Of a DNA stretch of 64,000 nt, positions 15,006-23,038 are shown piece by piece. Position 1 is the first letter of the stretch; each line of letters starts with the position of its first letter. The stretch is from Olsenella uli (GTDB lineage: Bacteria; Actinomycetota; Coriobacteriia; Coriobacteriales; Atopobiaceae): assembly GCF_016899935.1 (NCBI RefSeq), contig NZ_JACJJK010000008.1, positions 40,957-104,956 on the forward strand, read 5' to 3'. Below the pieces are notes generated by a model that made no database searches, had not been told where the DNA came from, and saw nothing but the letters and a program-made list of their open reading frames with translations. The position numbers and the translations under genes are program-made.

Positions 15006-16785
15006 GGGCGGCGCCCCCTCTCGTCTGCGAGTCCGCGATCTCCCGGTAGGTGGGGCAGCTCCGCATGAGCTCGTCGTGGCGCCCCAGGCCCACGACCTCG
15101 CCGTCCTTCAGAACCACGATCTGGTCCGCGTCGTGAATCGTGCTCACGCGCTGGGCGATGATGAGCGTCGCCGCGCCCGTGAGCTCGCCGGCGAGCGCGT
15201 GGCGCAGCGCCGCGTCGGTCTTGTAGTCGAGCGCGGAGAACGAGTCGTCAAAGACGTAGAGGTCCGCCTCGCGCACGAGGGCGCGGGCGATGGCCAGGCG
15301 CTGGCGCTGCCCGCCCGAGAAGTTGGTGCCGCCCTGGGCCACGCGCGTGCCGAGCGCGTCGGGCAGCTCGCGCACGAAGCCGCCCTGGGCCACGTCGAGC
15401 GCGTGCCAGAGGCGCTCGTCGGGGGCGGCGGCGTCACCGTGGCGCAGGTTCTCGGCGATGGTGCCCGAGAAGAGCCACGCCTTCTGCGGCACGTACGCGA
15501 TGCGGCGGCGCAGGTCGGCCTGAGTGAGCCGGCGCACGTCCACGCCGCCGAAGCTCAGACTACCGCCCGTGGCGTCGTTGAAGCGCAGGAGCATCCGCGC
15601 GATCGTGGACTTGCCGGAGCCCGTGTTGCCGATGATCGCGGTGACCTCGCCACGACGCAGGGAGAACGTGAGGTCGTGCAGGGTTTCCTCGTCGGCGTCG
15701 GGGAAGCGCATGCTCACGTGGTCAAAGCGCGCGACCTCGGCGTTCTTCTCGCCCGAGGCGAGCGAGCGCGGCGCGGGGTCGTCGGCGATCTCCGGGTCCA
15801 CGCCCAGCACCTCGGCGGCGCGTGTGAGGCAGGCCAGCGCGCGCGGCACCTGCAGGATCGCGAACTGCGCCATCATGAGGAACATCATGATGAGCATCGC
15901 GTACTCCACCAGCGCCGAGATCGATCCGATCTGCATGGCGTGGGCACCCACGCGGTCCGCGCCGACCCACATGATCGCGGCCTCGACGGCGTTCATCAGG
16001 AAGAACGTGACGGAGTCGGTGAGCGCAAAGACCACGTTCACGCGGATGGCGTTGGTGGCGAAGTCGGCGAACGTCTCGTCCAGCCGGCCGCGCTCGTGGG
16101 CCTCCTTGCCAAAGGCGCGAATCACGCGCACGCCAGTGATCGACTCGCGCAGGCGCGTGTTCATGTTGTCGATGAAGCCCTGCAGGCGCGTGAAGATGGG
16201 CGCGGACTTGGCCACGGCCGCCACGCAGATCGCGACGACCGCGAGCGTGACGGCAAGCAGGACCCAGCCCATCACCACGTCCGTGGAGAAGGCCAACGCC
16301 ACCGCGATCACGCAGGCGATGGGCACCGGGAAGATCATGAGGATCGACATGAGGAGCGTCTGCTGGACCACGTTGGCGTCCGAGAGGGTGCGCGTGATCA
16401 TGGAGCCCGTGCCGAAGGCGTTGAAGTCCGACGCCGAGAAGGCAAGCGACGCCTCGTAGACGCGCGTGCGCAGGTCGCGGCCGATCTTGGCGCATAGGCG
16501 CGAGGTGAGGTAGACCGTCGTGAGGTAGCCGCCGGAGCCCACGAACGCAGCGATCAGCATGGCGACGCCGTGACCCATGAGGGCGCTCATGTCACGAGTG
16601 TTCACGGCCACGTTGACCATGGCCGAGAGCTGCGTGGGGATGAAGAGCATGCCGGTCATGTCGCAGAGAGCCGCCACGAGGATGGCGAGGAGCGTTCCCT
16701 TGTACGGGGCCATGAGGCGCAGGAGCAGGCGCGCGGCGGTGCGCTTGCTGTAGTCGCGGCGGGGCGCAGCGTTCTTCTCGGTCAC
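14998..16785 (-). CDS. ABC exporter half-transporter, degenerate partner
   Basis: The 595-residue partner of the downstream exporter subunit: six membrane helices (about 20-310) and an ATPase domain with Walker A GNTGSGKST and a canonical signature NFSGGQRQ, but with aspartate in place of the Walker B glutamate (VFDDSFSALD) and glutamine in place of the switch histidine (IIAQRVST). This is the classic non-catalytic half of heterodimeric exporters such as TM287/288 or BmrCD. It starts with GTG at 16785, overlapping the MarR stop, so regulator and exporter form one operon. Confidence 0.9.
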   Translation of the reverse strand: MTEKNAAPRRDYSKRTAARLLLRLMAPYKGTLLAILVAALCDMTGMLFIPTQLSAMVNVAVNTRDMSALMGHGVAMLIAAFVGSGGYLTTVYLTSRLCAKIGRDLRTRVYEASLAFSASDFNAFGTGSMITRTLSDANVVQQTLLMSILMIFPVPIACVIAVALAFSTDVVMGWVLLAVTLAVVAICVAAVAKSAPIFTRLQGFIDNMNTRLRESITGVRVIRAFGKEAHERGRLDETFADFATNAIRVNVVFALTDSVTFFLMNAVEAAIMWVGADRVGAHAMQIGSISALVEYAMLIMMFLMMAQFAILQVPRALACLTRAAEVLGVDPEIADDPAPRSLASGEKNAEVARFDHVSMRFPDADEETLHDLTFSLRRGEVTAIIGNTGSGKSTIARMLLRFNDATGGSLSFGGVDVRRLTQADLRRRIAYVPQKAWLFSGTIAENLRHGDAAAPDERLWHALDVAQGGFVRELPDALGTRVAQGGTNFSGGQRQRLAIARALVREADLYVFDDSFSALDYKTDAALRHALAGELTGAATLIIAQRVSTIHDADQIVVLKDGEVVGLGRHDELMRSCPTYREIADSQTRGGAAHE

Positions 16786-17252
16786 TGTTGCCCCCTCCCT
16801 TCTCTCAGACCCGCGAGCTCGGCGTCGATGGCGCTCGCGTAGGCACGCACGAGGCGAAGCAGCTCGGCGCGCTCGGCGGGGGCGAGGCTCGTGAAGGCGC
16901 GGTCCTCGGCCGCGATGGCGGGGCGCACGCGCTCGTCGGCGAAGGCACGGCCGGCGGGCGTGAGCGAGACGAGCTTGGTGCGACGGTCGTTCTCGGCCGG
17001 GACGAGTTCCACCAGGCCGCGCGCCGCGAGCGTCTTGAGCGCGGAGTTGACCGTCTGCTTGGAGTACGAGAAGTCGCCGGCAATCTGGCGCTGCGTGACG
17101 CTGCCGCCCGAGGCCTCGAGCGCGTAGATGATCCAGTACGCGGTCTCGGAGAGGCCGCAGCCGCGCGCGAGCTCGTAGTAGAGCTTGTCGCTCTCGCGGT
17201 AGAGCACGTCGATCTCACGCGCGCTGGCCGGCCGGTCCTGCGTGTCGGGCAC
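16782..17252 (-). CDS. MarR-family transcriptional regulator
   Basis: Winged-helix regulator of the downstream ABC exporter. The 156 residues include the recognition region SVTQRQIAGDFSYSKQTVNSALKTLAARGLVE (described here as residues about 50-80 of the domain) and the wing ENDRRTKLVSLTPAGRAF. I place the start at the GTG at 17252 because it lies just behind AAGGGGGAGCG; an ATG at 17267 is possible but has no good ribosome-binding site. It overlaps the exporter start by four bases. A palindrome in its promoter suggests autorepression relieved by an exporter substrate. Confidence 0.9.
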   Translation of the reverse strand: MPDTQDRPASAREIDVLYRESDKLYYELARGCGLSETAYWIIYALEASGGSVTQRQIAGDFSYSKQTVNSALKTLAARGLVELVPAENDRRTKLVSLTPAGRAFADERVRPAIAAEDRAFTSLAPAERAELLRLVRAYASAIDAELAGLREGRGQQ

Positions 17253-17291
17253 CGCTCCCCCTTCCATGGTCGGCAGGTTCGTGGGCCTGCC

Positions 17292-17320
17292 ACATTAGTC
17301 CGATTTCGGATTGTTGTCAA
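17292..17320 (-). promoter_or_regulatory. MarR-exporter promoter with spacer operator
   Basis: Minus-strand TTGACA (17315-17320) and TAATGT (17292-17297) are 17 bases apart, a near-consensus promoter. The spacer contains the perfect palindrome TCCGA-TT-TCGGA (17299-17310), placed where a MarR dimer would exclude RNA polymerase. Confidence 0.75.
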
Positions 17321-17361
17321 GGGGCGGGCGTGGCGCGCCGGCAGCGCCGTCGACCCTCGCG

Positions 17362-17433
17362 CGCCGAGACGGAGCATTTGCAGAAAAAGTCGGCGATTCC
17401 TAGACGATTTTCCGCAGTTCCTCCGTCTCGATG
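17362..17433 (+). repeat. 72-bp palindromic element, copy 3
   Basis: Arms CGCCGAGACGGAGC ... CCTCCGTCTCGATG around a centre GGCGATTCCTAGACG. The right end has decayed (ATG for GCG). A GAGAAGAAAC word follows about 15 bases later. It separates the MarR promoter from the end of rloB. Confidence 0.88.
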
Positions 17434-17469
17434 AAGAAGAGCGTGTCGAGAAGAAACTGCGGCACGGAA

Positions 17470-18120
17470 TCAGTCGCCCAGCGCGCTCTCCAGTTGCTCG
17501 ACGAGCAAGTCAACCGTTGTGCATGGGTTGCGCCTCGAAGGCGGCTCTTCCGCTTTGTACTGCTCTCGCACTCTCCTGGCAAACCTTTTTGCCATTTCGT
17601 GATCACCAAGGTCGCTGAGCACCTCGAAGACGTCCTCGCGGTTCTTCTCAAAGCCGCCGTGCCCCGCCCTCCTGAAGGCGGCGTCGAGGATGTCGACCCA
17701 GTCGCCCCTCGACAGCGCCGAGTCATAACGCCCCAGATAGAGACAGAGCCAATACTCAAACGCCTCGTTGCTCCATGCGGCACGGAACCCGTTTCGCTCC
17801 GCAGCGGAAACCGCCTCGTCAAAGCTCTCAAAGTCGTCCCGGTCAAACACCACCCAGACGTTGTCGTAGTTCCGGGGAGAACGGTTCACCTTCTTCGCGA
17901 CCCACTCGACCAACGAGGTGGTGACGCGGCCGGCGCCCACGATCTCCACCTCGTCGGGCACGGTCCCCACGAGCGACCTGACCAGGCCCTCGAAATAGTG
18001 AGGCTCGGTCTTCGCCCCCTCGGAGACGATCAGGAAGGTCCCGCACCGAGGTTTCCTCGTCTCGGTAGTCCGCGGCCCCCTCTGCCTGCGACGACTCCTG
18101 AACCTCCCGCTATCCTTCAC
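17470..18120 (-). CDS. RloB-like protein (AbiLii type) of an abortive-infection pair
   Basis: Second protein of an RloA/RloB (AbiL-type) antiphage module. The 216 residues contain the RloB signature TFLIVSEGAKTEPHYFEGL near residue 28, an acidic VFDRDDF motif and SNEAFEYWLCLYLGRYD, a layout consistent with the TOPRIM-like RloB fold. I chose the GTG at 18120, behind GGGGGTGA; an open frame extends a few codons further up inside rloA. It overlaps rloA by 11 bases, so the two are translationally coupled. The activity of RloB proteins is not well established; a nuclease role is inferred. Confidence 0.82.
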   Translation of the reverse strand: MKDSGRFRSRRRQRGPRTTETRKPRCGTFLIVSEGAKTEPHYFEGLVRSLVGTVPDEVEIVGAGRVTTSLVEWVAKKVNRSPRNYDNVWVVFDRDDFESFDEAVSAAERNGFRAAWSNEAFEYWLCLYLGRYDSALSRGDWVDILDAAFRRAGHGGFEKNREDVFEVLSDLGDHEMAKRFARRVREQYKAEEPPSRRNPCTTVDLLVEQLESALGD

Positions 18121-19357
18121 TTCCGTCACCCCCGAGCACAAACTCCCTGAGCCTGGGGATGGCACCGAACATTCCGGAGAGGTAGCCCTTCGTGTAGTTG
18201 GTGTCGTTGCGCAGCTTGAAGTCTGCGAGCGAGTAGAGCTCGGATGAGCCGCTCTCGTTCTTGTCCACGAACCACACTTGGTCCCTGCGCAGGTATCGCC
18301 TGTCCAGCATGGAGGTGTCGTGCGTGGTGAAGACGATCTGACCCTTGACGCCCTCGCGGTGGAACTGCGTTATGAGCGCACGGACGAGCAGCGGGTGAAG
18401 CGCCGCGCTGAGCTCGTCCATGAGCAGGGTGGCGCCGGAGTCGACCGCTGCGCTCAGAAGGTAGAAGAGCACGATTGCCTTCTTGGTTCCCTCGGATTCG
18501 ATCGAGATCGGAACGCGATAGCTCCGGCCGTCGGCACCGCGATGGTGCGTGAACACGAGCACGCTGTCGCCGTTTCTCTCCACGGAGACGTCCTCGATGC
18601 AGACGTCGATCGCCCTGAGGAACTCGAGAAGACGAGCGTGCTTGTCCTCGTTCGCATATTCGAGGGCAACGTCCTCAAGGAAATCGTCCACGACCTCGGA
18701 AGAGATGCTGGTGAAGGCAAACGTCCTCGAGACGCAGCGCTTGGCGACCTTGAAATACGGGGTCTTGAGGGCAATGCCGCTCATGAACGAGAGCACCAGC
18801 GTTTCCTCGGAGATGTTCTCCGCATACCGATCGCACTCGGAGCGAATGGAAGAGCCGAACTCGATGTCCTGCCCCTCGCGCTCGAGCAGGACGCTCAGTC
18901 GCTTGGTGGACGCCTTCACTAGATAGAGCCACTCGGAGAGCACGCGTTTGCCGTCGGTCGAGAAGCCATATCTGATCTCGCCCTCCCCGACGTCGAACGT
19001 TGCTTCAAACTCGGTCTCGTCTTCGTCGTCGGAGGCAAACTTGAAAGGGTTGTAGTGCCGCGCAAGCGCGGACCCGTTTCGGCCGGCGACATGGTCGCCA
19101 GGGGCGTTCGCGGCGCGCTCGTCCACCTGGCTGAAGGACTCTGTGACGATGCTCGAGAAGGCCCGATAGGCCTTTATCAGCTGGCTCTTGCCGGAGGCGT
19201 TGGCTCCATAGATGGCAACGACCTTCAGAAGCTTCTCGCCCATGGAGGATGCCACCAGGTTGTACTCGTGTTCCTTGTACGCGGGGGCGGCGCGCAGATC
19301 GAGCCGAGCCTCTTCGCGATAGGGCCCGTAATTCCTGAACGAGAAGGACGTGAGCAT
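18110..19357 (-). CDS. RloA-like AAA ATPase (AbiLi type) of an abortive-infection pair
   Basis: AAA15/AAA21-type (ABC-like) ATPase that acts as sensor or motor with RloB. The 415 residues start MLTSFSFRNYGPYREEARLD, have Walker A AIYGANASGKSQL near residue 50, and C-terminal Walker B LLMDELSAALHP followed by the switch FTTHDTSML. Length fits the family. It is the first gene of the pair. A 25-bp palindrome lies just upstream and 72-bp elements flank the pair on both sides, while the genes around it are unrelated: signs of a transferable defence module. Confidence 0.85.
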   Translation of the reverse strand: MLTSFSFRNYGPYREEARLDLRAAPAYKEHEYNLVASSMGEKLLKVVAIYGANASGKSQLIKAYRAFSSIVTESFSQVDERAANAPGDHVAGRNGSALARHYNPFKFASDDEDETEFEATFDVGEGEIRYGFSTDGKRVLSEWLYLVKASTKRLSVLLEREGQDIEFGSSIRSECDRYAENISEETLVLSFMSGIALKTPYFKVAKRCVSRTFAFTSISSEVVDDFLEDVALEYANEDKHARLLEFLRAIDVCIEDVSVERNGDSVLVFTHHRGADGRSYRVPISIESEGTKKAIVLFYLLSAAVDSGATLLMDELSAALHPLLVRALITQFHREGVKGQIVFTTHDTSMLDRRYLRRDQVWFVDKNESGSSELYSLADFKLRNDTNYTKGYLSGMFGAIPRLREFVLGGDGSEG

Positions 19358-19390
19358 TGGAGTTCCCTTCTCTTGCGTATCTCTAGACAG

Positions 19391-19415
19391 AATTTTACGG
19401 ATTATCCGTAAAATT
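19391..19415 (-). promoter_or_regulatory. 25-bp perfect palindrome upstream of rloA
   Basis: Two 12-base arms, AATTTTACGGAT and ATCCGTAAAATT, flank a single central base, about 34 bases before the rloA start, in the most AT-rich part of this region. It contains GATAAT on the minus strand, which may be the -10 box. Position and symmetry suggest an operator controlling the rloAB pair; the regulator is not identified. Without a following T-run it is unlikely to be a terminator. Confidence 0.65.
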
Positions 19416-19485
19416 TCCAGCGAAATATGTCAGCTGAACGACGAAATGCATCGAAGGAACAGCGTGCGATCGATGCCACGTCGCG

Positions 19486-19557
19486 CACCGAGGCGGAGCA
19501 TCTGCAGAAAAGGTCGGCGATTCCTAGACGTTTTTCTGCACTTCCTCCGTCTCGGTG
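19486..19557 (+). repeat. 72-bp palindromic element, copy 4
   Basis: Arms CACCGAGGCGGAGC ... CCTCCGTCTCGGTG; the terminal CACC pairs with GGTG, whereas copy 1 has CGCC with GGCG, a compensatory change that keeps the pairing. Centre GGCGATTCCTAGACG. Words CAAGAAGAAC and GAGAAGAAC follow within 40 bases. It lies between the rloA promoter and the cspA terminator. Confidence 0.9.
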
Positions 19558-19604
19558 AAAACGCGGCCAAGAAGAACGTGCAGCCGAGAAGAACCCACAT
19601 ACGC

Positions 19605-19634
19605 AAAAGGGACCCGGACCGAAGTCCGAGCCCC
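19605..19634 (-). terminator. Rho-independent terminator of the cold-shock gene
   Basis: Minus-strand 11-base stem with two G-T pairs closed by a TTCG loop and followed by TTTT, 25 bases after the stop codon. Confidence 0.85.
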
Positions 19635-19659
19635 TCCAAGTCGCCGTGTTCGCTAAAGC

Positions 19660-19863
19660 CTAGAGCTTGCGGACGTTGGAAGCCTGGAGCTTGCCGTTCT
19701 GACCGGTGGTGACGTCAAACTCGACGGCCTGGCCCTCGTCCAGCGTCTTGAAGCCGTCCATCTGAATCTCGGAGTAGTGAACGAACAGGTCGTCCCCATC
19801 CTCGCGGGAGATGAAGCCGTAGCCCTTGTCCGGATTGAACCACTTGACAGTACCCTGTGCCAT
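19660..19863 (-). CDS. Cold-shock domain protein
   Basis: Single-strand nucleic-acid binding protein of the CspA family. The 67-residue product has [20 protein letters not shown] with RNP1 (KGYGFI) and RNP2 (LFVHY), and the usual GQAVEFDV strand. Length is typical. The ATG at 19863 is preceded by an AGAAAGAAAGG ribosome-binding site. It is monocistronic, with a TTCG-loop terminator. The 5' region from 19864 to about 19990 contains a GTGGC-AATC-GCCAC hairpin that could be part of a structured leader. Confidence 0.95.
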   Translation of the reverse strand: MAQGTVKWFNPDKGYGFISREDGDDLFVHYSEIQMDGFKTLDEGQAVEFDVTTGQNGKLQASNVRKL

Positions 19864-20176
19864 GTCGTGCCTTTCTTTCTCTGCCCCGCAGGGCAAAAGC
19901 TGCGCTCTCGCGCGATACCCGTGGCGATTGCCACAAGGGGTATGTTACCCCGAAACGCCTCCCTCAGACGCGACAATCCGCTGGGGGCCGATTCGCCACC
20001 GGTGGGGCGAGAAGAACGAGGGTGGGGCTTGCGACCAAGACAGCCATCCTTGTTGTTAGTAGAAATCAAAACATCCTTACGGGCAACAGATTATGGCGTG
20101 CGAACTGCGTAGACTCTTTCTGGTGTCAACCAATATACTGATGCCAAGAGACACCTCCCACCCCGAATGGAGCACC
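19864..20176. other. Intergenic region between cspA and the glycan island
   Basis: No gene seen. It holds the cspA leader and promoter side, a GAGAAGAAC word at 20009-20017 next to a CCACCGGTGG palindrome, then a lower-GC stretch that starts the glycan island. A TATACT at 20134-20139 with TAGACT 18 bases upstream may be the promoter of the pyruvyl transferase gene. Confidence 0.5.
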
Positions 20177-21523
20177 ATGGGCCTCAAAGACGAAATCCGC
20201 CCCCTCTTGCCTCCGACGTCGAGGGCTTTCCTCAATCGGACCGACAGTCTTTCAGAAGCCCTGAATCAGCAGAGCGTCAAAACAGAAAAGATAGAGCACG
20301 AACTTCGACAGATTCGTCAGAATCAGACTTCTTTTCTTTCTGTCCTCGGTGACCTACGCTACATCAATCTTGAATACTTTATCAAACTTGCCCAGAGTGC
20401 TTCGGATATTCTTGTTGCTGGGTGGTACGGAGCCGAGAATTTCGGGGACGAGCTCATGCTCCAGACGCTTCTGCAGTGCTTTCCCGAGGATTCTCTCGAT
20501 CGAATCTCCGTATTGCTCTGGGATAACTTCTACTATCCTACCGATCTGCTTGACCCCAGGGTTACCATCCTCCACTACCCAAAATCAACCTGGGATCTCG
20601 ATCAACTTGTAGATCATTTCTCGACGTTGGTTTGGGGCGGCGGAGCGATCATCGACGACGACCAATATGATAACGATCCAAATAACACGAACACGGGGAA
20701 CCTCTTCATCCGCTTGTCGAAGAAAATGATTGCCCGGGGCAAGCGCGTGTATTGCCTTGGCCTCAGCACAAATGACTCGATTTCTGATCGCGCCTATCTA
20801 CGCGAGCTTGGCCCAATCGTCCAAAACAGCATTGCCTTCTCGCTTCGGGATCCATACTCAAAGAAGGTCCTCGAGAGTTCAGGAATCAACGGCGATGCCA
20901 TCCAAGTATGCGAGGACCTCGCGTTCGCAAACGCACAGCTCGCGAAACTCCCCCTGCACACGGTCCGGCGCAACGATGCTCCGCTCCGAATTGCGCTTGT
21001 TCCCTTATCTATCCCGAACCTGCTTGGTCACTACAGAACAGTAATTGAGCTGCTTTTAGGCGCCCTGCCCGAAATCAGCGACAACTATGAGTTCCATCTC
21101 ATTCCCTTCCTAAATGACCGTGGCGGGCACGATGCTCGATATTGTGCTGAACTCGTCGACGGAATTCCTGACGAGCACTTAGTCGTTGATTCGTATCAAG
21201 GGACTCTTGGGGGCCTCCATTTTGAAAAAAATGATTTCCTAATATCCTATAAGTATCATGCAGCTCTCATCTCTTTGATTCAGGGCGTCAATACATTGTG
21301 CGTCTGCGCTGAAAATCATCCTCACTATATGAACAAGATGACCCACTTAGTCCAGTTGCTCTCTGATCCGTGTCATCTCGCTTCGCTGAGCGAGTTTGAA
21401 CGGGATGTTCGCGGAACAGTTCTGACGCTCATCTCCGATCAGCCAGCCCCAAAAACTCATGCACAGTTCTTGGAGAACCAGAGGTCACTCCTCAAGTCCC
21501 TGTGCGCCGATATCGTCAAATAA
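20177..21523 (+). CDS. Polysaccharide pyruvyl transferase family protein
   Basis: Predicted to add ketal-linked pyruvate to a surface glycan using phosphoenolpyruvate (CsaB/WcaK-like family). The 448-residue protein begins with a coiled-coil-like stretch (about 20-60), then the family opening VAGWYGAENFGDELML near residue 80, the TLVWGGGAIIDDD block, AFSLRDPYSKKVL and the C-terminal YKYHAALISL motif. I start at the ATG at 20177 behind GGAG; an in-frame ATG 28 codons upstream lacks a ribosome-binding site. Base composition is clearly lower in GC than the flanking housekeeping genes, a sign of transfer. Pyruvylated wall glycan is the usual ligand of SLH domains, which occur in the next two genes. 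Confidence 0.8.
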   Translation: MGLKDEIRPLLPPTSRAFLNRTDSLSEALNQQSVKTEKIEHELRQIRQNQTSFLSVLGDLRYINLEYFIKLAQSASDILVAGWYGAENFGDELMLQTLLQCFPEDSLDRISVLLWDNFYYPTDLLDPRVTILHYPKSTWDLDQLVDHFSTLVWGGGAIIDDDQYDNDPNNTNTGNLFIRLSKKMIARGKRVYCLGLSTNDSISDRAYLRELGPIVQNSIAFSLRDPYSKKVLESSGINGDAIQVCEDLAFANAQLAKLPLHTVRRNDAPLRIALVPLSIPNLLGHYRTVIELLLGALPEISDNYEFHLIPFLNDRGGHDARYCAELVDGIPDEHLVVDSYQGTLGGLHFEKNDFLISYKYHAALISLIQGVNTLCVCAENHPHYMNKMTHLVQLLSDPCHLASLSEFERDVRGTVLTLISDQPAPKTHAQFLENQRSLLKSLCADIVK

Positions 21524-21568
21524 GTTAATCTGGATTACGCCCTATTGCCGATTGTTCCGGAGAGGCCC

Positions 21569-22816
21569 ATGGAGACGCCCAAGCCAACTTTGACACGTAG
21601 GGAACTACTTGTTCTCGCGGGATGCGTGGGAGCATCCACGCTAGCGCCAGCCGCCGCCTTCGCCGAGGAAGACTCGGATTCGCATAATGATATTAATACT
21701 CCGCCCAACCCAGAGCGCATGCTTACAAGCGTTGAGGAACCGGCAGCTTCCACCTTCTCTGCTGGCCCCAGCTGGAGCACGAGCGAGGTCGACGCCAATC
21801 TGAAGGCGTTCCGTGACGGCAATGCAAACACGTATCTTGACCCCGCCTACAAGGTCATAGACGTAAGCGAGCATAACGGGGTCATCGATTGGAACACCGT
21901 CAAAGAGTCCGGGGTCGACGGCGCCATCATTCGTCTCGGATTTGGTAGCGACCGGGCTGACTATCAACTCAAGAACAACATTACAGCGTGCAATACGCTT
22001 GGCATACCTTATGGCGTCTATCTCTATAGCTATGCATATAATGCAGCCATGGCTGCAGATGAGGCCAACTTTACTGCAGACCTTATTGAGCAGTATGGTT
22101 GCACGCCAAAGCTTCCGGTCTTCTACGATCTAGAGAAGTGGGTGTGGACGGGACACGAGCCGCCTTCGGACGTCAAGACCTACGACGCAATCGTCAGACA
22201 GTACTGCAGCACTCTGTCTGGACGCGGATACAATAACGTGCGCGTCTACTCATACCGCTCGTACCTCAATGACGTTCTCAAGTCGGATTACATTTGGGAG
22301 AGAGCGGCATGGGCCGCTGAGTACGGCTCGGCAACGCTGAAGTTCGAGAACCCCTATTTCGACGGGTGCCTTGCCTGGCAGTACACCAGTACCGGAGCTG
22401 TATCTGGAGTCGCGGGTAATGTCGATATCAATGCGTTTCCTCCCTTCTATAAGTTTGCCTTCGGTGACGTAACAGCCAAGACCGAGCATCATGAAGATAT
22501 CTGGTGGCTTGCGGGGAATGACATCTCCACGGGCTTCCCGGACGGCACCTTCCGAGGCATGAGCGCCGTTGCGCGACAGGACATGGCAGCGTTCCTCTAC
22601 AGAATCGCCGGCTCTCCCAGCTACACCCCGAGCGCTGAGGACAAGAGGCGCTTCATTGACGTTACGAGCGACACACCCCACTGCAAGGAGGTCTGGTGGC
22701 TCGGCCACACGGGCGTCTCCACGGGCTTCCCGGACGGCACCTTCCGAGGCATGAGCGCCGTTGCGCGACAGGACATGGCAGCGTTCCTAAAACGGATCCA
22801 CGGCCTCATGCAATAA
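21569..22816 (+). CDS. Exported GH25 lysozyme with two C-terminal SLH-like repeats
   Basis: Predicted muramidase that cuts the glycan backbone of peptidoglycan. The 415-residue protein has a twin-arginine-like signal (LTRRELLVLAGC, also lipobox-like, then AAFA before EE). The GH25 domain follows at about residues 95-290, with DVSEHNGVIDW and the catalytic pair in FYDLEKW. Two C-terminal repeats of the form DIWWLAGNDISTGFPDGTFR...RQDMAAFL probably anchor the enzyme to the wall. I use the ATG at 21569 behind GGAGAGG. The two repeats share an identical 73-base stretch, showing recent duplication or conversion. The role may be wall turnover or attack on competitors. Confidence 0.86.
   Translation: METPKPTLTRRELLVLAGCVGASTLAPAAAFAEEDSDSHNDINTPPNPERMLTSVEEPAASTFSAGPSWSTSEVDANLKAFRDGNANTYLDPAYKVIDVSEHNGVIDWNTVKESGVDGAIIRLGFGSDRADYQLKNNITACNTLGIPYGVYLYSYAYNAAMAADEANFTADLIEQYGCTPKLPVFYDLEKWVWTGHEPPSDVKTYDAIVRQYCSTLSGRGYNNVRVYSYRSYLNDVLKSDYIWERAAWAAEYGSATLKFENPYFDGCLAWQYTSTGAVSGVAGNVDINAFPPFYKFAFGDVTAKTEHHEDIWWLAGNDISTGFPDGTFRGMSAVARQDMAAFLYRIAGSPSYTPSAEDKRRFIDVTSDTPHCKEVWWLGHTGVSTGFPDGTFRGMSAVARQDMAAFLKRIHGLMQ
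22524..22596 (+). repeat. 73-bp direct repeat, unit 1
   Basis: Identical over 73 bases to 22716-22788, 192 bases (64 codons) downstream, inside the SLH-like repeats of the lysozyme gene. Identity at third positions points to a recent event, not selection on the protein alone. Confidence 0.95.
22716..22788 (+). repeat. 73-bp direct repeat, unit 2
   Basis: Second copy of the stretch at 22524-22596; starts at TCTCCACGGG and ends at GCAGCGTTCCT. Confidence 0.95.
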
Positions 22817-22837
22817 GTTTAGCTATACATCAAATGA

Positions 22838-22885
22838 CAGCGCCCGTTATCGCAAATCTTCAGTGTGATGATGGGCGCTGATTTT
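22838..22885 (+). terminator. Terminator after the lysozyme gene
   Basis: Arms CAGCGCCC and GGGCGCTG, 27 bases apart, followed by ATTTTG, 22 bases after the stop. The remaining gap to 23038 has no gene; GGAAGGGG before 23039 is the next ribosome-binding site. Confidence 0.65.
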
Positions 22886-23038
22886 GCTCAACAACCCTAT
22901 TTCGCCCACTCTTCCCAAGCGCGCCTCTCACCCAAATCAGGCGACCGCTAACCTCTCGTTTGACGATGTAACTCCTTTATTAACCTACACTAAGAATCGC
23001 AATGCACTTCTTCGTCTCCATTGGGAAGGGGATAAAAC

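Noticed and set aside
17362..19557. Prophage or IS element carrying the rloAB pair
   Set aside because: No integrase, transposase or phage structural gene lies nearby; only the palindromes mark the borders.
20093..20176. Upstream ATG as start of the pyruvyl transferase
   Set aside because: No ribosome-binding site and a possible promoter lies inside this stretch; the ATG at 20177 has GGAG at good spacing.
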